A stretch of DNA of 64,000 nt from Flavobacterium erciyesense (GCF_018069925.1 NZ_JAGPXB010000001.1:496001-560000); one strand, 5' to 3'. Numbered from the stretch's first letter, positions 8,543-18,512 are shown. The notes: generated from the letters alone by a model not told the origin. Numbers and translations: made by a program.

Positions 8543-10195
8543 ATGTTTAAAATCAATTGGAGGTATATTAGTCTTTTATCACTATTTATAATCATTGGAT
8601 GTGCCAAACGCGGCTCCATAACTGGTGGCCTAAAAGACACTATCGCTCCCGTACTGAAAGTAAGTTTTCCTGAAAATTTCAAAACTAATTTCAAAGGAAA
8701 TGAAATAAAATTGGTGTTTGACGAAAATATCAAATTGAAAAACCTTTCAAAGCAGTTAATCGTTTCGCCTCCAATGAAAAACGAACCGCTAATTTTACCC
8801 ACAACCGCTAGTAAAACCATTACAATTAAAATCAAAGATACGTTACAACCCAATACAACTTATAGCTTTAATTTCGGGCAAAGCATAGCCGATAATAACG
8901 AAGGAAATCCGTTGAATCAATTCAAATACGTTTTTTCTACTGGCTCATATATAGATTCCTTGCAACTAAGTGGAGTGGTCAAAAGCGCCATTGACAAAGA
9001 GGTGGAATCATTTGTATCCGTAATGCTTTATGATGCAAATGAAAAATATACAGACTCCATCGTGTATAAGGAAACCCCACGCTACGTAACCAATACTCTT
9101 GACAGTTTAAAAAGTTTTAAATTCGAAAACTTAAAAGCAGGAAAATACCTTTTGGTTGCTGTTAAAGACGTAAATAGCAATAATAAATACAATCCAAAAA
9201 CAGACAAAATTGGTTTCATAAAGGAATTTGTAACTGTGCCTAACGACACCTTGTATGAATTAGAAATATTCAAAGAAGCACTTCCGTTTAAAAGTTTTAA
9301 ACCTGTTCAAGCCTCTGGAAATCGTTTATTGTTAGGACATGAAGGGAAGATTAAATCGAAAAAAGATTTACCGATGCTTACTTTAGGGAACAACAGCGTA
9401 GCTCTTGAAAGCACGGTGACTAAATTCCCTAAAAAAGATTCGCTACAAATTTGGTACAAACCATTAAAAGCAGATTCCTTGCAACTAGCTGTGACCAAAG
9501 ACACGTATAAAGCCAATTTCAGTTTTAAAATAAAAGATCAAAAGAAGGACACACTGCGACTATCCCCATTACAAACAAACGATTTAAAGTTTAGAGAACG
9601 CTTTGGATTTGAAAGCAACACGCCTTTAACCAAAGTGAACGACAGTAAAATTAGCATCATTAACAAATCCCGTACAACAGTTCCCTTTACAAGTTATTAC
9701 GATGAATTTGAGCAAAAATTATTTCTAGATTTCAAAAAGGAAGAACAAGAAAACTATACCATATCCGTACTTCCGGATGCGGTAACTGATTATTTTGACC
9801 AAAAAAATGACTCTTTAAGTTTTAAAATAACAACCCGTTCTGCAGCTGATTACGGAAATCTTTTTGTGCAATTACAAAATGTAAAATCATATCCGGTACT
9901 AATCGAACTTACAAACGAAAAAGGAGAAGTGCTAGCCACAGAATACACTACTGAGGCCAATACTATTAACTTCAACCTTCTAGAACCAGCACTATACTCT
10001 TTACGCGCCATATACGATACTAACGCAAATAAAGAATGGGATTCAGGTTCCTTTTTAGAAAAACGACAAGCGGAAGAGGTGATTTACCTATCAAAAATAA
10101 TTGAAATCAGAACAAATTGGGATGTTAACCAAACCTTTGATTTAAGCTTACCCTACGTTCCCGAACCAAAAAAAGAAATAAAGAAAAAGAAATAA
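8543..10195 (+). CDS. Ig-like-domain lipoprotein (Big_5 type)
   Basis: The start at 8543 (MFKINWRYISLL) puts a lipoprotein signal with lipobox IIGC at the N-terminus, giving a 550-residue outer-membrane or surface lipoprotein. Residues after the cysteine (AKRGSITGGLKDTIAPVL...PENFKTNF) resemble the bacterial Ig-like Big_5 domain, with VFDENIKL and NTTYSFNFGQSIADNNEGN typical of it. The C-terminal region has a second beta-rich domain ending in a Lys-rich tail. This type is widespread in Flavobacteriia as a conserved lipoprotein of unknown function. It is convergent with the nitrilase gene, with only seven bases between them. Confidence 0.8.
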   Translation: MFKINWRYISLLSLFIIIGCAKRGSITGGLKDTIAPVLKVSFPENFKTNFKGNEIKLVFDENIKLKNLSKQLIVSPPMKNEPLILPTTASKTITIKIKDTLQPNTTYSFNFGQSIADNNEGNPLNQFKYVFSTGSYIDSLQLSGVVKSAIDKEVESFVSVMLYDANEKYTDSIVYKETPRYVTNTLDSLKSFKFENLKAGKYLLVAVKDVNSNNKYNPKTDKIGFIKEFVTVPNDTLYELEIFKEALPFKSFKPVQASGNRLLLGHEGKIKSKKDLPMLTLGNNSVALESTVTKFPKKDSLQIWYKPLKADSLQLAVTKDTYKANFSFKIKDQKKDTLRLSPLQTNDLKFRERFGFESNTPLTKVNDSKISIINKSRTTVPFTSYYDEFEQKLFLDFKKEEQENYTISVLPDAVTDYFDQKNDSLSFKITTRSAADYGNLFVQLQNVKSYPVLIELTNEKGEVLATEYTTEANTINFNLLEPALYSLRAIYDTNANKEWDSGSFLEKRQAEEVIYLSKIIEIRTNWDVNQTFDLSLPYVPEPKKEIKKKK

Positions 10196-10202
10196 ATTTG
10201 CT

Positions 10203-10976
10203 TTACAGCAAATGAAAAGCGTCTTGATCATTCAGGAAGTTAAGTTTTTGTCGTGTTTCCAATAAGGCATCTTTATCCAAAATCGTTGTAAAAACACCCT
10301 CATCTTCTTTAGGAGAAACTAGTGCCTTACCAAGATAATCTATCGCTTGTGAGTGCCCGATGTATTCATAACCATTTGCATCGGCACCAATACGGTTTAC
10401 TCCAATAGCGTAGCACATGTTTTCAACAGCACGTGCTTGGAGTAAAATATCCCAAGCATTGGTTCTTGTTTTGGGCCAACTTGCCACATACAACAGCAAA
10501 TCATAATTGACATTGTTTCGGGAGAAAACAGGAAACCTGAGATCGTAGCAAATAAAAGGACATATCCTCCAACCCATGTACTCTACAACTACTTTTTCGG
10601 TTCCAGCCGTATAAACCTCGTGCTCTCCAGACAAAGTAAATAAATGCTTTTTATCATACGATTGAATTGCACCTGATGGATAAACAAACACCAAACGGTT
10701 GTAATATTGATCACCCTCTGTAATAACCAAGCTTCCTGTGATGGCACAATTTCGGCTTTGCGCTAAAAGTTGCAACCATTGCATAGTTTCTCCCTGCATG
10801 CTTTCGGCAACGGCTTGCGGATTCATAGTAAATCCAGAGGTAAACATTTCTGGCAGTACAATTAAGTTGGTCTCTACCGGTACAGACGCTATAGCACTTG
10901 TAAAATAATCACGATTGGCTGGTGGATTTTCCCAAACTAGGGGCGATTGAATAAAGCTTACTTGCATTTCTTTCAA
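10203..10976 (-). CDS. Nitrilase-superfamily amidohydrolase (omega-amidase / YafV-like)
   Basis: A 257-residue cytoplasmic carbon-nitrogen hydrolase. The catalytic Glu-Lys-Cys triad is visible: Glu43 in LPEMF, Lys109 in YDKKHLF and Cys143 in FICYDLRFP. YDLRFPVFSRN and the length match the YafV/omega-amidase subgroup, which removes ammonia from alpha-ketoglutaramate-type substrates left by glutamine transaminases. The exact substrate cannot be read from the sequence. Met4 is an alternative start. Confidence 0.9.
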   Translation of the reverse strand: MKEMQVSFIQSPLVWENPPANRDYFTSAIASVPVETNLIVLPEMFTSGFTMNPQAVAESMQGETMQWLQLLAQSRNCAITGSLVITEGDQYYNRLVFVYPSGAIQSYDKKHLFTLSGEHEVYTAGTEKVVVEYMGWRICPFICYDLRFPVFSRNNVNYDLLLYVASWPKTRTNAWDILLQARAVENMCYAIGVNRIGADANGYEYIGHSQAIDYLGKALVSPKEDEGVFTTILDKDALLETRQKLNFLNDQDAFHLL

Positions 10977-11040
10977 ATTTTCTATAAAAATAATAATTCT
11001 AACCTATAATAACTTCCTTACTTTAGCAAAAAACTAAGAC

Positions 11041-11604
11041 ATGAAAAAAATATTATTTGCTCTAGTACTTTTAGGTCACTTAGCCATTCAGGCACAAGAA
11101 AAAACTGGCGCTCAACAATTTTGGGAAAATTTGCAGAAACATTGTGGACAATCGTTTGAAGGAGAAATTAAAGAAGGCGCTGCGAATGACACTTTTAGGG
11201 ATAAAAAACTAGTAATGCATGTAAGAAGCTGCGACAAAAACACCATCAAAATTCCATTTTTTGTTGGTGATGACAAATCAAGAACCTGGGTTTTATCATT
11301 CGATAAAGACAGAATTAAATTGAAACACGATCACAGACACGAAGATGGGACTGAAGATAAAGTCACACAATACGGCGGTACGAGTCCAAACTCAGGGAGT
11401 GCAGGAATTCAATTTTTTCCAGCAGACCAAGAAACATTCAATTTAATTCCGAACGCCGCTACAAATGTTTGGTGGATTACAATTGATGAGACCTCGTTTA
11501 CCTATAATTTAAGACGCATAGGCTCTGATAGATTGTTTACCGTAAAATTTGATTTAACAAAAACAGTAGCAACACCTGCTGCTCCATGGGGATGGAAAGA
11601 ATAA
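11041..11604 (+). CDS. Conserved secreted protein of unknown function
   Basis: 187 residues with a signal peptide (MKKILFALVLLGHLAIQAQ). The mature protein has two cysteines (HCGQSF and RSCDKN) that may pair, and a His/Asp-rich stretch KHDHRHEDGTEDK. I recognise no domain with confidence. It is a single gene 64 bp from the divergent amidase gene, and it ends at a terminator shared with sdhB. Confidence 0.7.
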   Translation: MKKILFALVLLGHLAIQAQEKTGAQQFWENLQKHCGQSFEGEIKEGAANDTFRDKKLVMHVRSCDKNTIKIPFFVGDDKSRTWVLSFDKDRIKLKHDHRHEDGTEDKVTQYGGTSPNSGSAGIQFFPADQETFNLIPNAATNVWWITIDETSFTYNLRRIGSDRLFTVKFDLTKTVATPAAPWGWKE

Positions 11605-11634
11605 TCCATTTTTGAATCTAACATTTACTCCATA

Positions 11635-11672
11635 AAAAAACGCATTCAACTTTGAAATTGAATGCGTTTTTT
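11635..11672. terminator. Bidirectional terminator between the secreted-protein gene and sdhB
   Basis: The arms AAAAAACGCATTCAA and TTGAATGCGTTTTTT form a near-perfect stem with a short AT-rich loop. It lies between convergent genes and has A/T runs on both sides. Confidence 0.9.
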
Positions 11673-11722
11673 ATAATTATGAATGTTTCGTCTTAAGAAT
11701 TTGATTTTTTAAGACTGACTAA

Positions 11723-12469
11723 TTATCCTTTTAAACTAGCAGATAAGTATTCTCTGTTCATACGAGCGATGTTCTCTAGAGAAATTCCTTTTGGACACTC
11801 TACTTCACACGCACCAGTATTGGTACAGTTACCAAAACCTTCTGCGTCCATTTGTGCCACCATGTTCAATACGCGATCAGCAGCCTCAACTTTACCTTGT
11901 GGTAACAAAGCATATTGAGATACTTTAGCAGACACGAATAACATTGCAGATGAGTTTTTACAACTTGCAACACAAGCTCCACAACCAATACAAGTTGCAG
12001 CATCAAAAGCTCTATCAGCATCGTGTTTAGGAATCAAAGTAGCATTAGCATCTGTTGGTTTTCCTGAAGTATTTACAGACACGAAACCACCTGCGTGTTG
12101 AATTCTATCAAAAGCACTTCTGTCAACAACTAAATCTTTGATTACTGGGAAAGCTTTCGCTCTAAAAGGCTCGATAAAAATGGTATCCCCATCTTTAAAC
12201 ATTCTCATGTGCAATTGACAAGTTGGTACACGTCTGTCTGGACCATGTGCCTCACCGTTGATGTACAACGAGCAAGAACCGCAAATACCTTCGCGACAAT
12301 CGTGGTCAAAAGATACTGGCAAATCTCCTTTGTTGATTAAACCTTCGTTTAAAACGTCAAGCATTTCAAGGAAAGACATGTCCTCTTCGATACCATCTAA
12401 CGGATACTCAACAATTTTACCTTCTGCTTTGGCGTTGGCTTGACGCCATATTTTTAATGTAAGTTTCAT
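11723..12469 (-). CDS. sdhB: Succinate dehydrogenase / fumarate reductase iron-sulfur subunit
   Basis: A 248-residue electron-transfer subunit of respiratory complex II. The [2Fe-2S] ligands are in [13 protein letters not shown] (Cys58, 63, 66) and VPTC (Cys84). The 4Fe-4S and 3Fe-4S clusters use [11 protein letters not shown] and [14 protein letters not shown]. It is the last gene of sdhC-sdhA-sdhB, 69 bp after sdhA, and passes electrons from the flavin of SdhA to quinone near SdhC. Confidence 0.97.
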   Translation of the reverse strand: MKLTLKIWRQANAKAEGKIVEYPLDGIEEDMSFLEMLDVLNEGLINKGDLPVSFDHDCREGICGSCSLYINGEAHGPDRRVPTCQLHMRMFKDGDTIFIEPFRAKAFPVIKDLVVDRSAFDRIQHAGGFVSVNTSGKPTDANATLIPKHDADRAFDAATCIGCGACVASCKNSSAMLFVSAKVSQYALLPQGKVEAADRVLNMVAQMDAEGFGNCTNTGACEVECPKGISLENIARMNREYLSASLKG

Positions 12470-12538
12470 ATTTTCTTTCGTTTGAAAGTCAAAGAGCTAA
12501 AGTGGATTTCACACCATTTTAAACTCTAGGACAGATTC

Positions 12539-14539
12539 CTATTTATAACTACGCGTTACTAGTTTAACATTTTCGTACACTAGCGGCTCTTTGTGTAAGA
12601 TAGCTTCGCTAGGCTTTCCAACATACTCCCAAGCAGCAACGTAAGCGAAGTTTTCATCATCACGTTGTGCTTCACCATCCTCAGATTGGTATTCTTCACG
12701 GAAGTGACCTCCACAAGATTCGTTACGGTGCAATGCATCCTTTGCGAAAAGCTCTCCTAATTCAAGGAAATCAGCAACACGACCAGCTTTATCAAGCTCT
12801 TGGTTAAAACTGTATGCATCTCCAGGAACTTTTACATCTCTGTAAAACTCTTCTCTTAACGCTGCAATTTCTTCAATAGCTTCAGTCAAACCTTTTGCAT
12901 TACGCGCCATACCTACTTTATTCCACATAATTTTTCCTAATTTCTTATGGAAATAATCTACAGAATGAGTACCGTTATTATTGATAAATTTATCAATACG
13001 CGCTTTTACATTTTTCTCAGCTTCTTCAAACTCTGGCAAATCAGTTGGGATTTTACCAGTTTTAATGTCCGGCGCTAAGTAATCACCAATTGTGTATGGC
13101 AATACAAAGTATCCATCAGCCAAACCTTGCATTAAAGCAGAAGCTCCAAGACGGTTCGCTCCGTGGTCAGAGAAGTTAGCTTCTCCAATACTAAAACATC
13201 CCGGAATTGTAGTTTGTAAGTTATAATCAACCCAAATACCACCCATAGTATAGTGTACTGCTGGGTAAATCATCATTGGAGTTGTGTATGGATCCTCATC
13301 AACGATTTTCTCATACATTTGGAATAAGTTTCCGTATTTATTAGCTACGATAGCAGCTCCTAATTTTGTTACTAACGCTTTGTCATTAGCATCAAGACCT
13401 TTAACATAAGCTTGTTCTTTTCCGTAACGCTCGATTGCTGCGGCAAAATCTAAGTAAACTGCTTCACCAGTTTTGTTCACACCAAAACCAGCATCACATC
13501 TTTCTTTTGCAGCACGCGAAGCAATATCTCTAGGAACTAAGTTACCAAATGCAGGGTAACGACGCTCTAAGTAATAATCTCTATCTTCTTCGGCGATTTG
13601 TGTTGGTTTCAATTTCCCTTCACGAATAGCTTGTGCGTCTTCTAATTTTGCAGGTACCCAAATACGTCCGTCATTACGTAATGACTCAGACATCAAAGTC
13701 AATTTAGACTGGTGATCTCCTGAAACTGGAATACAAGTTGGGTGAATTTGCGTGTAGCAAGGGTTAGCGAAGAAAGCTCCTTTTTTGTGCACTTTCCAAG
13801 CTGCCGTAGCGTTACTTCCCATAGCGTAAGTTGACAAGAAAAATACGTTTCCGTATCCTCCAGAAGCAATTACAACTGCGTGTGCAGAGTGACGCTCTAA
13901 TTCACCAGTTACCAAGTTACGAGCAATAATCCCTCTTGCTTTTCCGTCAACAAGAACTAAATCTTGCATTTCGTGACGTGTGTATGATTTAATCTTACCA
14001 CGACCAATTTGACGGTTCATTGCAGAATATGCTCCTAATAATAACTGCTGTCCTGTTTGTCCTTTTGCGTAAAAAGTTCTAGCCACCAATGTTCCTCCAA
14101 AAGAACGGTTGTCTAGCAAACCACCGTACTCACGAGCCAAAGGCACACCTTGCATTACACATTGGTCAATGATGTTTACAGAAACTTCTGCAAGTCTGTG
14201 AACGTTTGCCTCTCTAGAGCGGTAATCTCCTCCTTTTACCGTGTCGTAAAACAAACGGAAAGTTGAGTCACCATCACCTTGATAGTTTTTTGCTGCGTTG
14301 ATACCTCCTTGTGCAGCAATAGAGTGCGCACGACGTGGTGAATCTTGAAAGCAAAAAGTTTTTACGTTATATCCTAATTCAGCTAAAGTTGCAGCAGCAG
14401 ATCCTCCTGCAAGTCCCGTTCCAACAACAATAATATCAATATTACGTTTGTTTGCTGGGTTTACTAAATTAATGTGATTTTTATAATTTGTCCATTTGTC
14501 CGCTATTGGACCATTTGGTATTTTTGAATCTAAAGCCAT
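12539..14539 (-). CDS. sdhA: Succinate dehydrogenase / fumarate reductase flavoprotein subunit
   Basis: The 666-residue catalytic subunit. The FAD-binding [17 protein letters not shown] is near residue 42, the histidine that binds FAD covalently is in [17 protein letters not shown], and the active-site region includes HPTCIP and a C-terminal [14 protein letters not shown]. The length and the partner single cytochrome b fit the B-type enzyme of Bacteroidota. It oxidises succinate to fumarate in the TCA cycle on the cytoplasmic face of the membrane. Confidence 0.97.
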   Translation of the reverse strand: MALDSKIPNGPIADKWTNYKNHINLVNPANKRNIDIIVVGTGLAGGSAAATLAELGYNVKTFCFQDSPRRAHSIAAQGGINAAKNYQGDGDSTFRLFYDTVKGGDYRSREANVHRLAEVSVNIIDQCVMQGVPLAREYGGLLDNRSFGGTLVARTFYAKGQTGQQLLLGAYSAMNRQIGRGKIKSYTRHEMQDLVLVDGKARGIIARNLVTGELERHSAHAVVIASGGYGNVFFLSTYAMGSNATAAWKVHKKGAFFANPCYTQIHPTCIPVSGDHQSKLTLMSESLRNDGRIWVPAKLEDAQAIREGKLKPTQIAEEDRDYYLERRYPAFGNLVPRDIASRAAKERCDAGFGVNKTGEAVYLDFAAAIERYGKEQAYVKGLDANDKALVTKLGAAIVANKYGNLFQMYEKIVDEDPYTTPMMIYPAVHYTMGGIWVDYNLQTTIPGCFSIGEANFSDHGANRLGASALMQGLADGYFVLPYTIGDYLAPDIKTGKIPTDLPEFEEAEKNVKARIDKFINNNGTHSVDYFHKKLGKIMWNKVGMARNAKGLTEAIEEIAALREEFYRDVKVPGDAYSFNQELDKAGRVADFLELGELFAKDALHRNESCGGHFREEYQSEDGEAQRDDENFAYVAAWEYVGKPSEAILHKEPLVYENVKLVTRSYK

Positions 14540-14552
14540 TTATAATTTAATA

Positions 14553-15218
14553 TTAATGATTAAAATGATGAAATAATGCAATGAAAATAAAGCCGAAAGG
14601 AACTACAATTGCAAACGCATATCCCAATTTGTGTAATGCTCTTGAGTATTTGTTGTTAAATCCAACTGATTGGAACGAAGAATTGAAACCGTGCCATAAG
14701 TGCAACGACAACAACACAAAAGAAACACAGTAAATAGCTGTACGAATAGGATCTACAAATTTATGTTGCAATTCACCAAAATAACGAGTTTCGTCAAGCG
14801 GCTGAACATCAACATACTTGTATACCATTTCTGGAATCCAAAAATCGTAAAAATGCAATAAAATGAACGCTAAAACTACCAATCCTGAAACGATCATGTT
14901 TCTTGATGCCCATGAAGAGTTTGCAGCACCATTGTTTTGTACATACTTAATAGGTCTTGCGCTTTTGTTTTGAAAATCCAAAGCAATACCCATTGCAAAG
15001 TGAAAAATAACACCAACAATAAGAATTGGCTGAATTACAAACTGTACCAATGGATTATTTCCCATAAAATGAGAAATAGAGTTAAAAGTATCAGGACTAA
15101 AAACCGAGGTACTGTTTATAAAAAAATGTTGTGCTAAAAATAAAATTAAGAAAAGTCCAGAAAGCGCCATAGCGACTTTTTTTGCTATCGATGACTTTAA
15201 TAATGCAGATTTTGCCAT
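14553..15218 (-). CDS. sdhC: Succinate dehydrogenase cytochrome b subunit
   Basis: A 221-residue membrane anchor with about five transmembrane helices (around residues 15-30, 57-77, 107-123, 155-175 and 198-216). Conserved histidines in AQHFF, IFHFAMG, LLHFYDF and LHLWHGFNSS are candidate haem ligands. The single-subunit anchor is the B-type form (two haems expected). It is the first gene of the sdhCAB operon and is preceded by a good promoter. Confidence 0.95.
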   Translation of the reverse strand: MAKSALLKSSIAKKVAMALSGLFLILFLAQHFFINSTSVFSPDTFNSISHFMGNNPLVQFVIQPILIVGVIFHFAMGIALDFQNKSARPIKYVQNNGAANSSWASRNMIVSGLVVLAFILLHFYDFWIPEMVYKYVDVQPLDETRYFGELQHKFVDPIRTAIYCVSFVLLSLHLWHGFNSSFQSVGFNNKYSRALHKLGYAFAIVVPFGFIFIALFHHFNH

Positions 15219-15251
15219 AAGATTTAGTGTGAATTAATTTAAAAAATCATA

Positions 15252-15282
15252 CAAAAATAGGGCAATTGAAAAAGAACTACAA
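15252..15282 (-). promoter_or_regulatory. Promoter of the sdhCAB operon
   Basis: On the minus strand a -33 TTG (15280-15282) is separated by 20 bp from TATTTTTG (15252-15259), matching the Bacteroidota sigma-ABfr consensus. It lies 34 bp upstream of sdhC. The remaining bases to 15586 hold no other feature I can support. Confidence 0.7.
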
Positions 15283-15586
15283 CCTTTTCGCTATAATTTA
15301 TAATGATTTTAAAGTGTTAAGCCAGATTCTCATTTAATTTCCTATAAACCAATACTTAAGACCCTAATATCATGTTTATTAGTTGAACAAAAGTCAAAAA
15401 ATACTAAAGGCTGACTTTTTTCAAATTAACGCTATCCTCATTAAAAATCACATTAATTATGATATCTATAATTTTACTTTAGAATCGAATTTAAATCCGT
15501 AAAAATTTGGCATATTAACGTTTTTGTTTTTGTAAAAAGAAGTTGCTACCAAGCTAATTTTTAATTTTATATCCAAAAAAAACACA

Positions 15587-16948
15587 ATGAAAATAGGAAT
15601 AGACGCACTCGCTTTTGACGTAGCAAAAATTCATTTACCCATTGCGGTACTTGCAAAAGCCAGAAATATTGAACCTGAAAAACTAGAAAAAGGTTTGGGA
15701 CTTCTTAAAATGACCTTGCCTGACACCCATCAAGATCCCGTGGTTTTTGGCGCCAACGCTTTGACAAAATTAATCGAGGAACAACAACTCGACTTAAGCG
15801 AAATTGCCCGCATTTACGTAGGCACAGAAAGCAGTATTGACAGTTCAAAACCTATTGCTTCGTTTTTAGTTGCCTTGATGGAGCAAAAATTTAGAGCAAA
15901 CATTCTTGAGTATTGTGATGCAGTGGACTTTACTTTTGCTTGTATTGGCGGCGTAGATGCTATGCAAAATTGTATTGATTTTGTAACATTAAACCCTACT
16001 AAAAAAGCCATTGTCGTGACAACAGATTTTGCAAAATACGACCTCAACTCGACTGGCGAATACACTCAAGGCGCAGGAGCAGTAGCTATTTTGATTACTG
16101 CCAACCCAAGAATTATGACTATCGAAAATAATTGGGGCGTGAGCACCAAAGGTGTTTTTGATTTTTTTAAACCCTACAGAACAATAACTAAAGAAGCCAT
16201 AACGAACAATACCAATAATGAGGTTTGGTTTGATAACTTAGAAAGCGAAATTGAAATTCACAAAGATCAACCCGTATTTGACGGGCAATATTCCAATCAA
16301 TGCTACATGGATCGCACTCGCAGTGCTTATTTTGCTTTCAAAAAATTAAAAAACAGCTCCGAAACTATTTACAACTCTTGGAAAAGTATTGTGATGCATT
16401 TACCGTATGCTTTTCAAGGCCGAAGAATGTTATCTGAAATTTACGCTCTAGATGCGGGAACTACTTATCTTTCTGGTTCCGAAGATGCAACAGAATACCA
16501 GAACAAACTCAAGGAAGTTAGTAAATCAGAAACCTACAAAACCTTTGTGATCGAGAAATTACAGCCTGCTGAAATTGCTTCCTCATTAATTGGAAACCTG
16601 TATACTGGCTCTATATTCATGGGACTACTATCAACCTTAGCTCATTTTTTAGACACGAATGAAGAAATTGCTAATGAAAAAATGGGCTTTTTGGCCTATG
16701 GAAGCGGCTCAAAATCAAAAGTTTTTGAAGGAACAATTGAAGATCAATGGAAAGAAGCATTACAAGCTGTTGCCTTGTTTGAAACACTCGAAAAGAGTTT
16801 TGAAATTGATTTTGAAACCTACGAAAAACTACATAAAAAAGAACAACACCAAAGCGTACAAACACCAAAAAACGAATGGGTTTTAGATCGTATTGAGAAC
16901 GAAAATCCCAACTTATTGGGAGCTCGTTATTACAAATGGGTGGATTAA
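15587..16948 (+). CDS. Hydroxymethylglutaryl-CoA synthase
   Basis: Condenses acetoacetyl-CoA with acetyl-CoA to HMG-CoA, the committed carbon step of the mevalonate isoprenoid route. The 453-residue protein has the thiolase fold. Candidate catalytic residues are Glu81 in VGTESS, Cys119 in FACIGGVDAM (most relatives have ACYGG) and a histidine in MHLPYAFQGRRM. The start MKIGIDALAFDVAKI matches the family. No other mevalonate-pathway genes are in the window. A MITE-like element lies directly after the stop codon. Confidence 0.93.
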   Translation: MKIGIDALAFDVAKIHLPIAVLAKARNIEPEKLEKGLGLLKMTLPDTHQDPVVFGANALTKLIEEQQLDLSEIARIYVGTESSIDSSKPIASFLVALMEQKFRANILEYCDAVDFTFACIGGVDAMQNCIDFVTLNPTKKAIVVTTDFAKYDLNSTGEYTQGAGAVAILITANPRIMTIENNWGVSTKGVFDFFKPYRTITKEAITNNTNNEVWFDNLESEIEIHKDQPVFDGQYSNQCYMDRTRSAYFAFKKLKNSSETIYNSWKSIVMHLPYAFQGRRMLSEIYALDAGTTYLSGSEDATEYQNKLKEVSKSETYKTFVIEKLQPAEIASSLIGNLYTGSIFMGLLSTLAHFLDTNEEIANEKMGFLAYGSGSKSKVFEGTIEDQWKEALQAVALFETLEKSFEIDFETYEKLHKKEQHQSVQTPKNEWVLDRIENENPNLLGARYYKWVD

Positions 16949-16956
16949 TAAAAGCT

Positions 16957-17154
16957 ATAAGATAACCCGTTGGGTGTAATTAATTTTTGATGATAATTTT
17001 ACGTCAGTTCGAGTGATTTTCGAAAGAAAATCGTATCGAGAACAAGTAAAATTTCATTAAAAACCATTCTAGATACTTTTTTTGCTCCATTTCATTACAC
17101 AAAAAAAAACTCGAACTGACTTTTTTAATAATTACACCCAACGGGTTATAAGAT
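16957..17154. mobile_element. MITE-like element with 19-bp terminal inverted repeats and target-site duplication
   Basis: The ends are AACCCGTTGGGTGTAATTA (16964-16982) and its exact reverse complement (17129-17147). A second pair, GTCAGTTCGAGT (17003-17014) and ACTCGAACTGAC (17109-17120), is nested inside, and a short hairpin lies at 17015-17035. Both ends are flanked by ATAAGAT (16957-16963 and 17148-17154), a likely target-site duplication. The 184-bp body has no reading frame. This is the pattern of a non-autonomous transposable element moved by a transposase encoded elsewhere. Confidence 0.8.
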
Positions 17155-17182
17155 ATTGAATTTTCAATACCAGTTTATTATA

Positions 17183-17221
17183 AAAAAGGCTGTCTCCAAT
17201 TTTTGAAGACAGCCTTTTTTT
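17183..17221 (-). terminator. Intrinsic terminator of the first lipoprotein paralogue
   Basis: The arms AAAAAAGGCTGTCT and AGACAGCCTTTTTT enclose an AT-rich loop. It sits 28 bp after the stop at 17249. Confidence 0.85.
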
Positions 17222-17248
17222 ACAACCTAAATCTTGTATTTTATATTT

Positions 17249-17722
17249 TTAATTACAATTCCCACTGCAATCTTGTGCATTTTGAAAATCCTCGGGGGTT
17301 ATGGTGTAAACTTCTGTAAAATCGTTGTTGTAATCTAGTAAAAAAATATTTCTGATACTGCAATTTGATGAGACTCCATTTACATATAAACAATTATCTG
17401 AATAAGAAGATTTCTTTATATTGTTAAAAATTAAATCTATTTTCCTAAAAGAAAAACCTGCCTTTGTAAAAAGTAACTCTTTAAAGTTTAATGGACCATC
17501 GCCGCCAATTGGATGCACTCTTTTTATCTTATTAATTTTCTCACCAATACCGATAGTAACTCTTTTATTTACTTCAATGACACCATTTTCGTTGTACGGA
17601 ACAATCTCAACTACTACACCAGAATTATTAATAATCGTGTAGTCATAGTCTTTAAAATCTCCTTGATCCGTACAACTTGTCGCCAATAAAACAACAATGA
17701 TTATTGCTACAATTTTTTTCAT
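17249..17722 (-). CDS. Lipoprotein of a tandem three-member family, paralogue 1
   Basis: 157 residues with a lipoprotein signal (lipobox LATSC, Cys17). The N-terminal 21 residues and the C-terminal segment EVYTITPEDFQNAQDC are almost identical to paralogue 2 at protein and DNA level, but the central ~100 residues differ strongly. YDYTIINNSGVVVEIVP begins the mature domain, and cysteines in the C-terminal half, ending CSGNCN, suggest disulfides in the periplasm. No known family is recognised. The gene starts five bases after the stop of a truncated copy of a tiny lipoprotein gene. Confidence 0.7.
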   Translation of the reverse strand: MKKIVAIIIVVLLATSCTDQGDFKDYDYTIINNSGVVVEIVPYNENGVIEVNKRVTIGIGEKINKIKRVHPIGGDGPLNFKELLFTKAGFSFRKIDLIFNNIKKSSYSDNCLYVNGVSSNCSIRNIFLLDYNNDFTEVYTITPEDFQNAQDCSGNCN

Positions 17723-17727
17723 AATCT

Positions 17728-17841
17728 TTAGTCTTGCCAGTTATTAAATAATTCGTCTAAGTAAATTTCTGTTGGATTGTTATATCTGTTCTTGATATTG
17801 TCACGCCATCGCAAACAAGATTTTGCACCAACTAAAGTAAC
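17728..17841 (-). pseudogene. Remnant (3' part) of the 47-residue lipoprotein gene, copy 1
   Basis: An open frame without a start codon reads ...GAKSCLRWRDNIKNRYNNP and then TEIYLDELFNNWQD followed by TAA. The last 23 residues match the intact small lipoprotein encoded at 19037-19180, while the upstream part (GAKSCLRWR) is unrelated to its signal peptide. It ends directly before paralogue 1. The frame is closed by a TAA at 17842-17844. Confidence 0.6.
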
Positions 17842-17862
17842 TTATTCTTTTCTTAAATTAAA

Positions 17863-17899
17863 ACAACCCTTTCAGAATTAGTTACTCTGAAAGGGTTTG
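17863..17899 (-). terminator. Terminator of lipoprotein paralogue 2
   Basis: AACCCTTTCAGAGTAAC and its imperfect partner CTGAAAGGGTT form a stem on the minus strand followed by TTTTAATTT. An almost identical copy is found at 18513-18549 after paralogue 3, as part of the duplicated unit. Confidence 0.8.
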
Positions 17900-17906
17900 A
17901 GTGTTA

Positions 17907-18371
17907 TTAATTACAATTCCCACCGCAATCTTGTGCATTTTGAAAATCCTCGGGGGTTATGGTGTAAACTTCGTTTTGCTCTGCACTAAAAACTGGATTA
18001 AAAATGTTTCTAGCTTGATTAAAACATTGATTTGTTGCTGTACATTCTTGATAAACCACCTTCTTTTTGTTATCAAAAACAACCTCAATATGCGTTAAAT
18101 TATTTTGAATTTTAGAGCTTGTAAAAGCTATATATTCCATTCTAGGCCCACCGCCATAAGGCGGTGTATCCGTGAATTGATATTTAATATCAGCCAGATT
18201 CTTTACAATTACTTTGTTACTTATATCCTTTACTCCATTGTAAAAAGGTATCATTTCTACAACAACTCCAGAATTATTACTGATACGATAATTATAATTT
18301 CTATCTCCTCCTTGATCCGTACAACTTGTTGCCAATAAAACAACAATGATTATTGATACAATTTTTTTCAT
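17907..18371 (-). CDS. Lipoprotein of a tandem three-member family, paralogue 2
   Basis: 154 residues, lipobox LATSC (Cys17). It shares the signal peptide MKKIVSIIIVVLLATSC, the segment NNSGVVVEMIPF and the C-terminus EVYTITPEDFQNAQDCGGNC with its neighbours; the core is divergent (TDTPPYGGGPRMEYIAF is matched only loosely by TPPGGAGY in paralogue 3). Function unknown. Its size, export and arrayed arrangement after remnants of another gene recall immunity or surface-variant cassettes, but that is inference only. Confidence 0.7.
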   Translation of the reverse strand: MKKIVSIIIVVLLATSCTDQGGDRNYNYRISNNSGVVVEMIPFYNGVKDISNKVIVKNLADIKYQFTDTPPYGGGPRMEYIAFTSSKIQNNLTHIEVVFDNKKKVVYQECTATNQCFNQARNIFNPVFSAEQNEVYTITPEDFQNAQDCGGNCN

Positions 18372-18376
18372 AATCT

Positions 18377-18490
18377 TTAGTCTTGCCAGTTGTTAAACAA
18401 TTCATCTAATGAAATTTCAGTTGGGTTGTCGTATCTGTTTTTAATATTGTCACGCCATCGCAAACAAGATTTTGCACCAACTAAAGCAAC
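18377..18490 (-). pseudogene. Remnant (3' part) of the 47-residue lipoprotein gene, copy 2
   Basis: Same structure as the remnant at 17728-17841: an open frame GAKSCLRWRDNIKNRYDNP then TEISLDELFNNWQD and TAA, with no start codon and a closing stop at 18491-18493. It differs from the other copies by a few substitutions, some of them synonymous. Confidence 0.6.
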
Positions 18491-18512
18491 TTATTCTTTT
18501 CTTAAATTAAAA

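Noticed and set aside
8461..8853. Minus-strand open frame of 130 codons opposite the Ig-like lipoprotein
   Set aside because: It covers the lipoprotein start antisense and shows no protein-like features beyond a hydrophobic stretch that mirrors the signal region.
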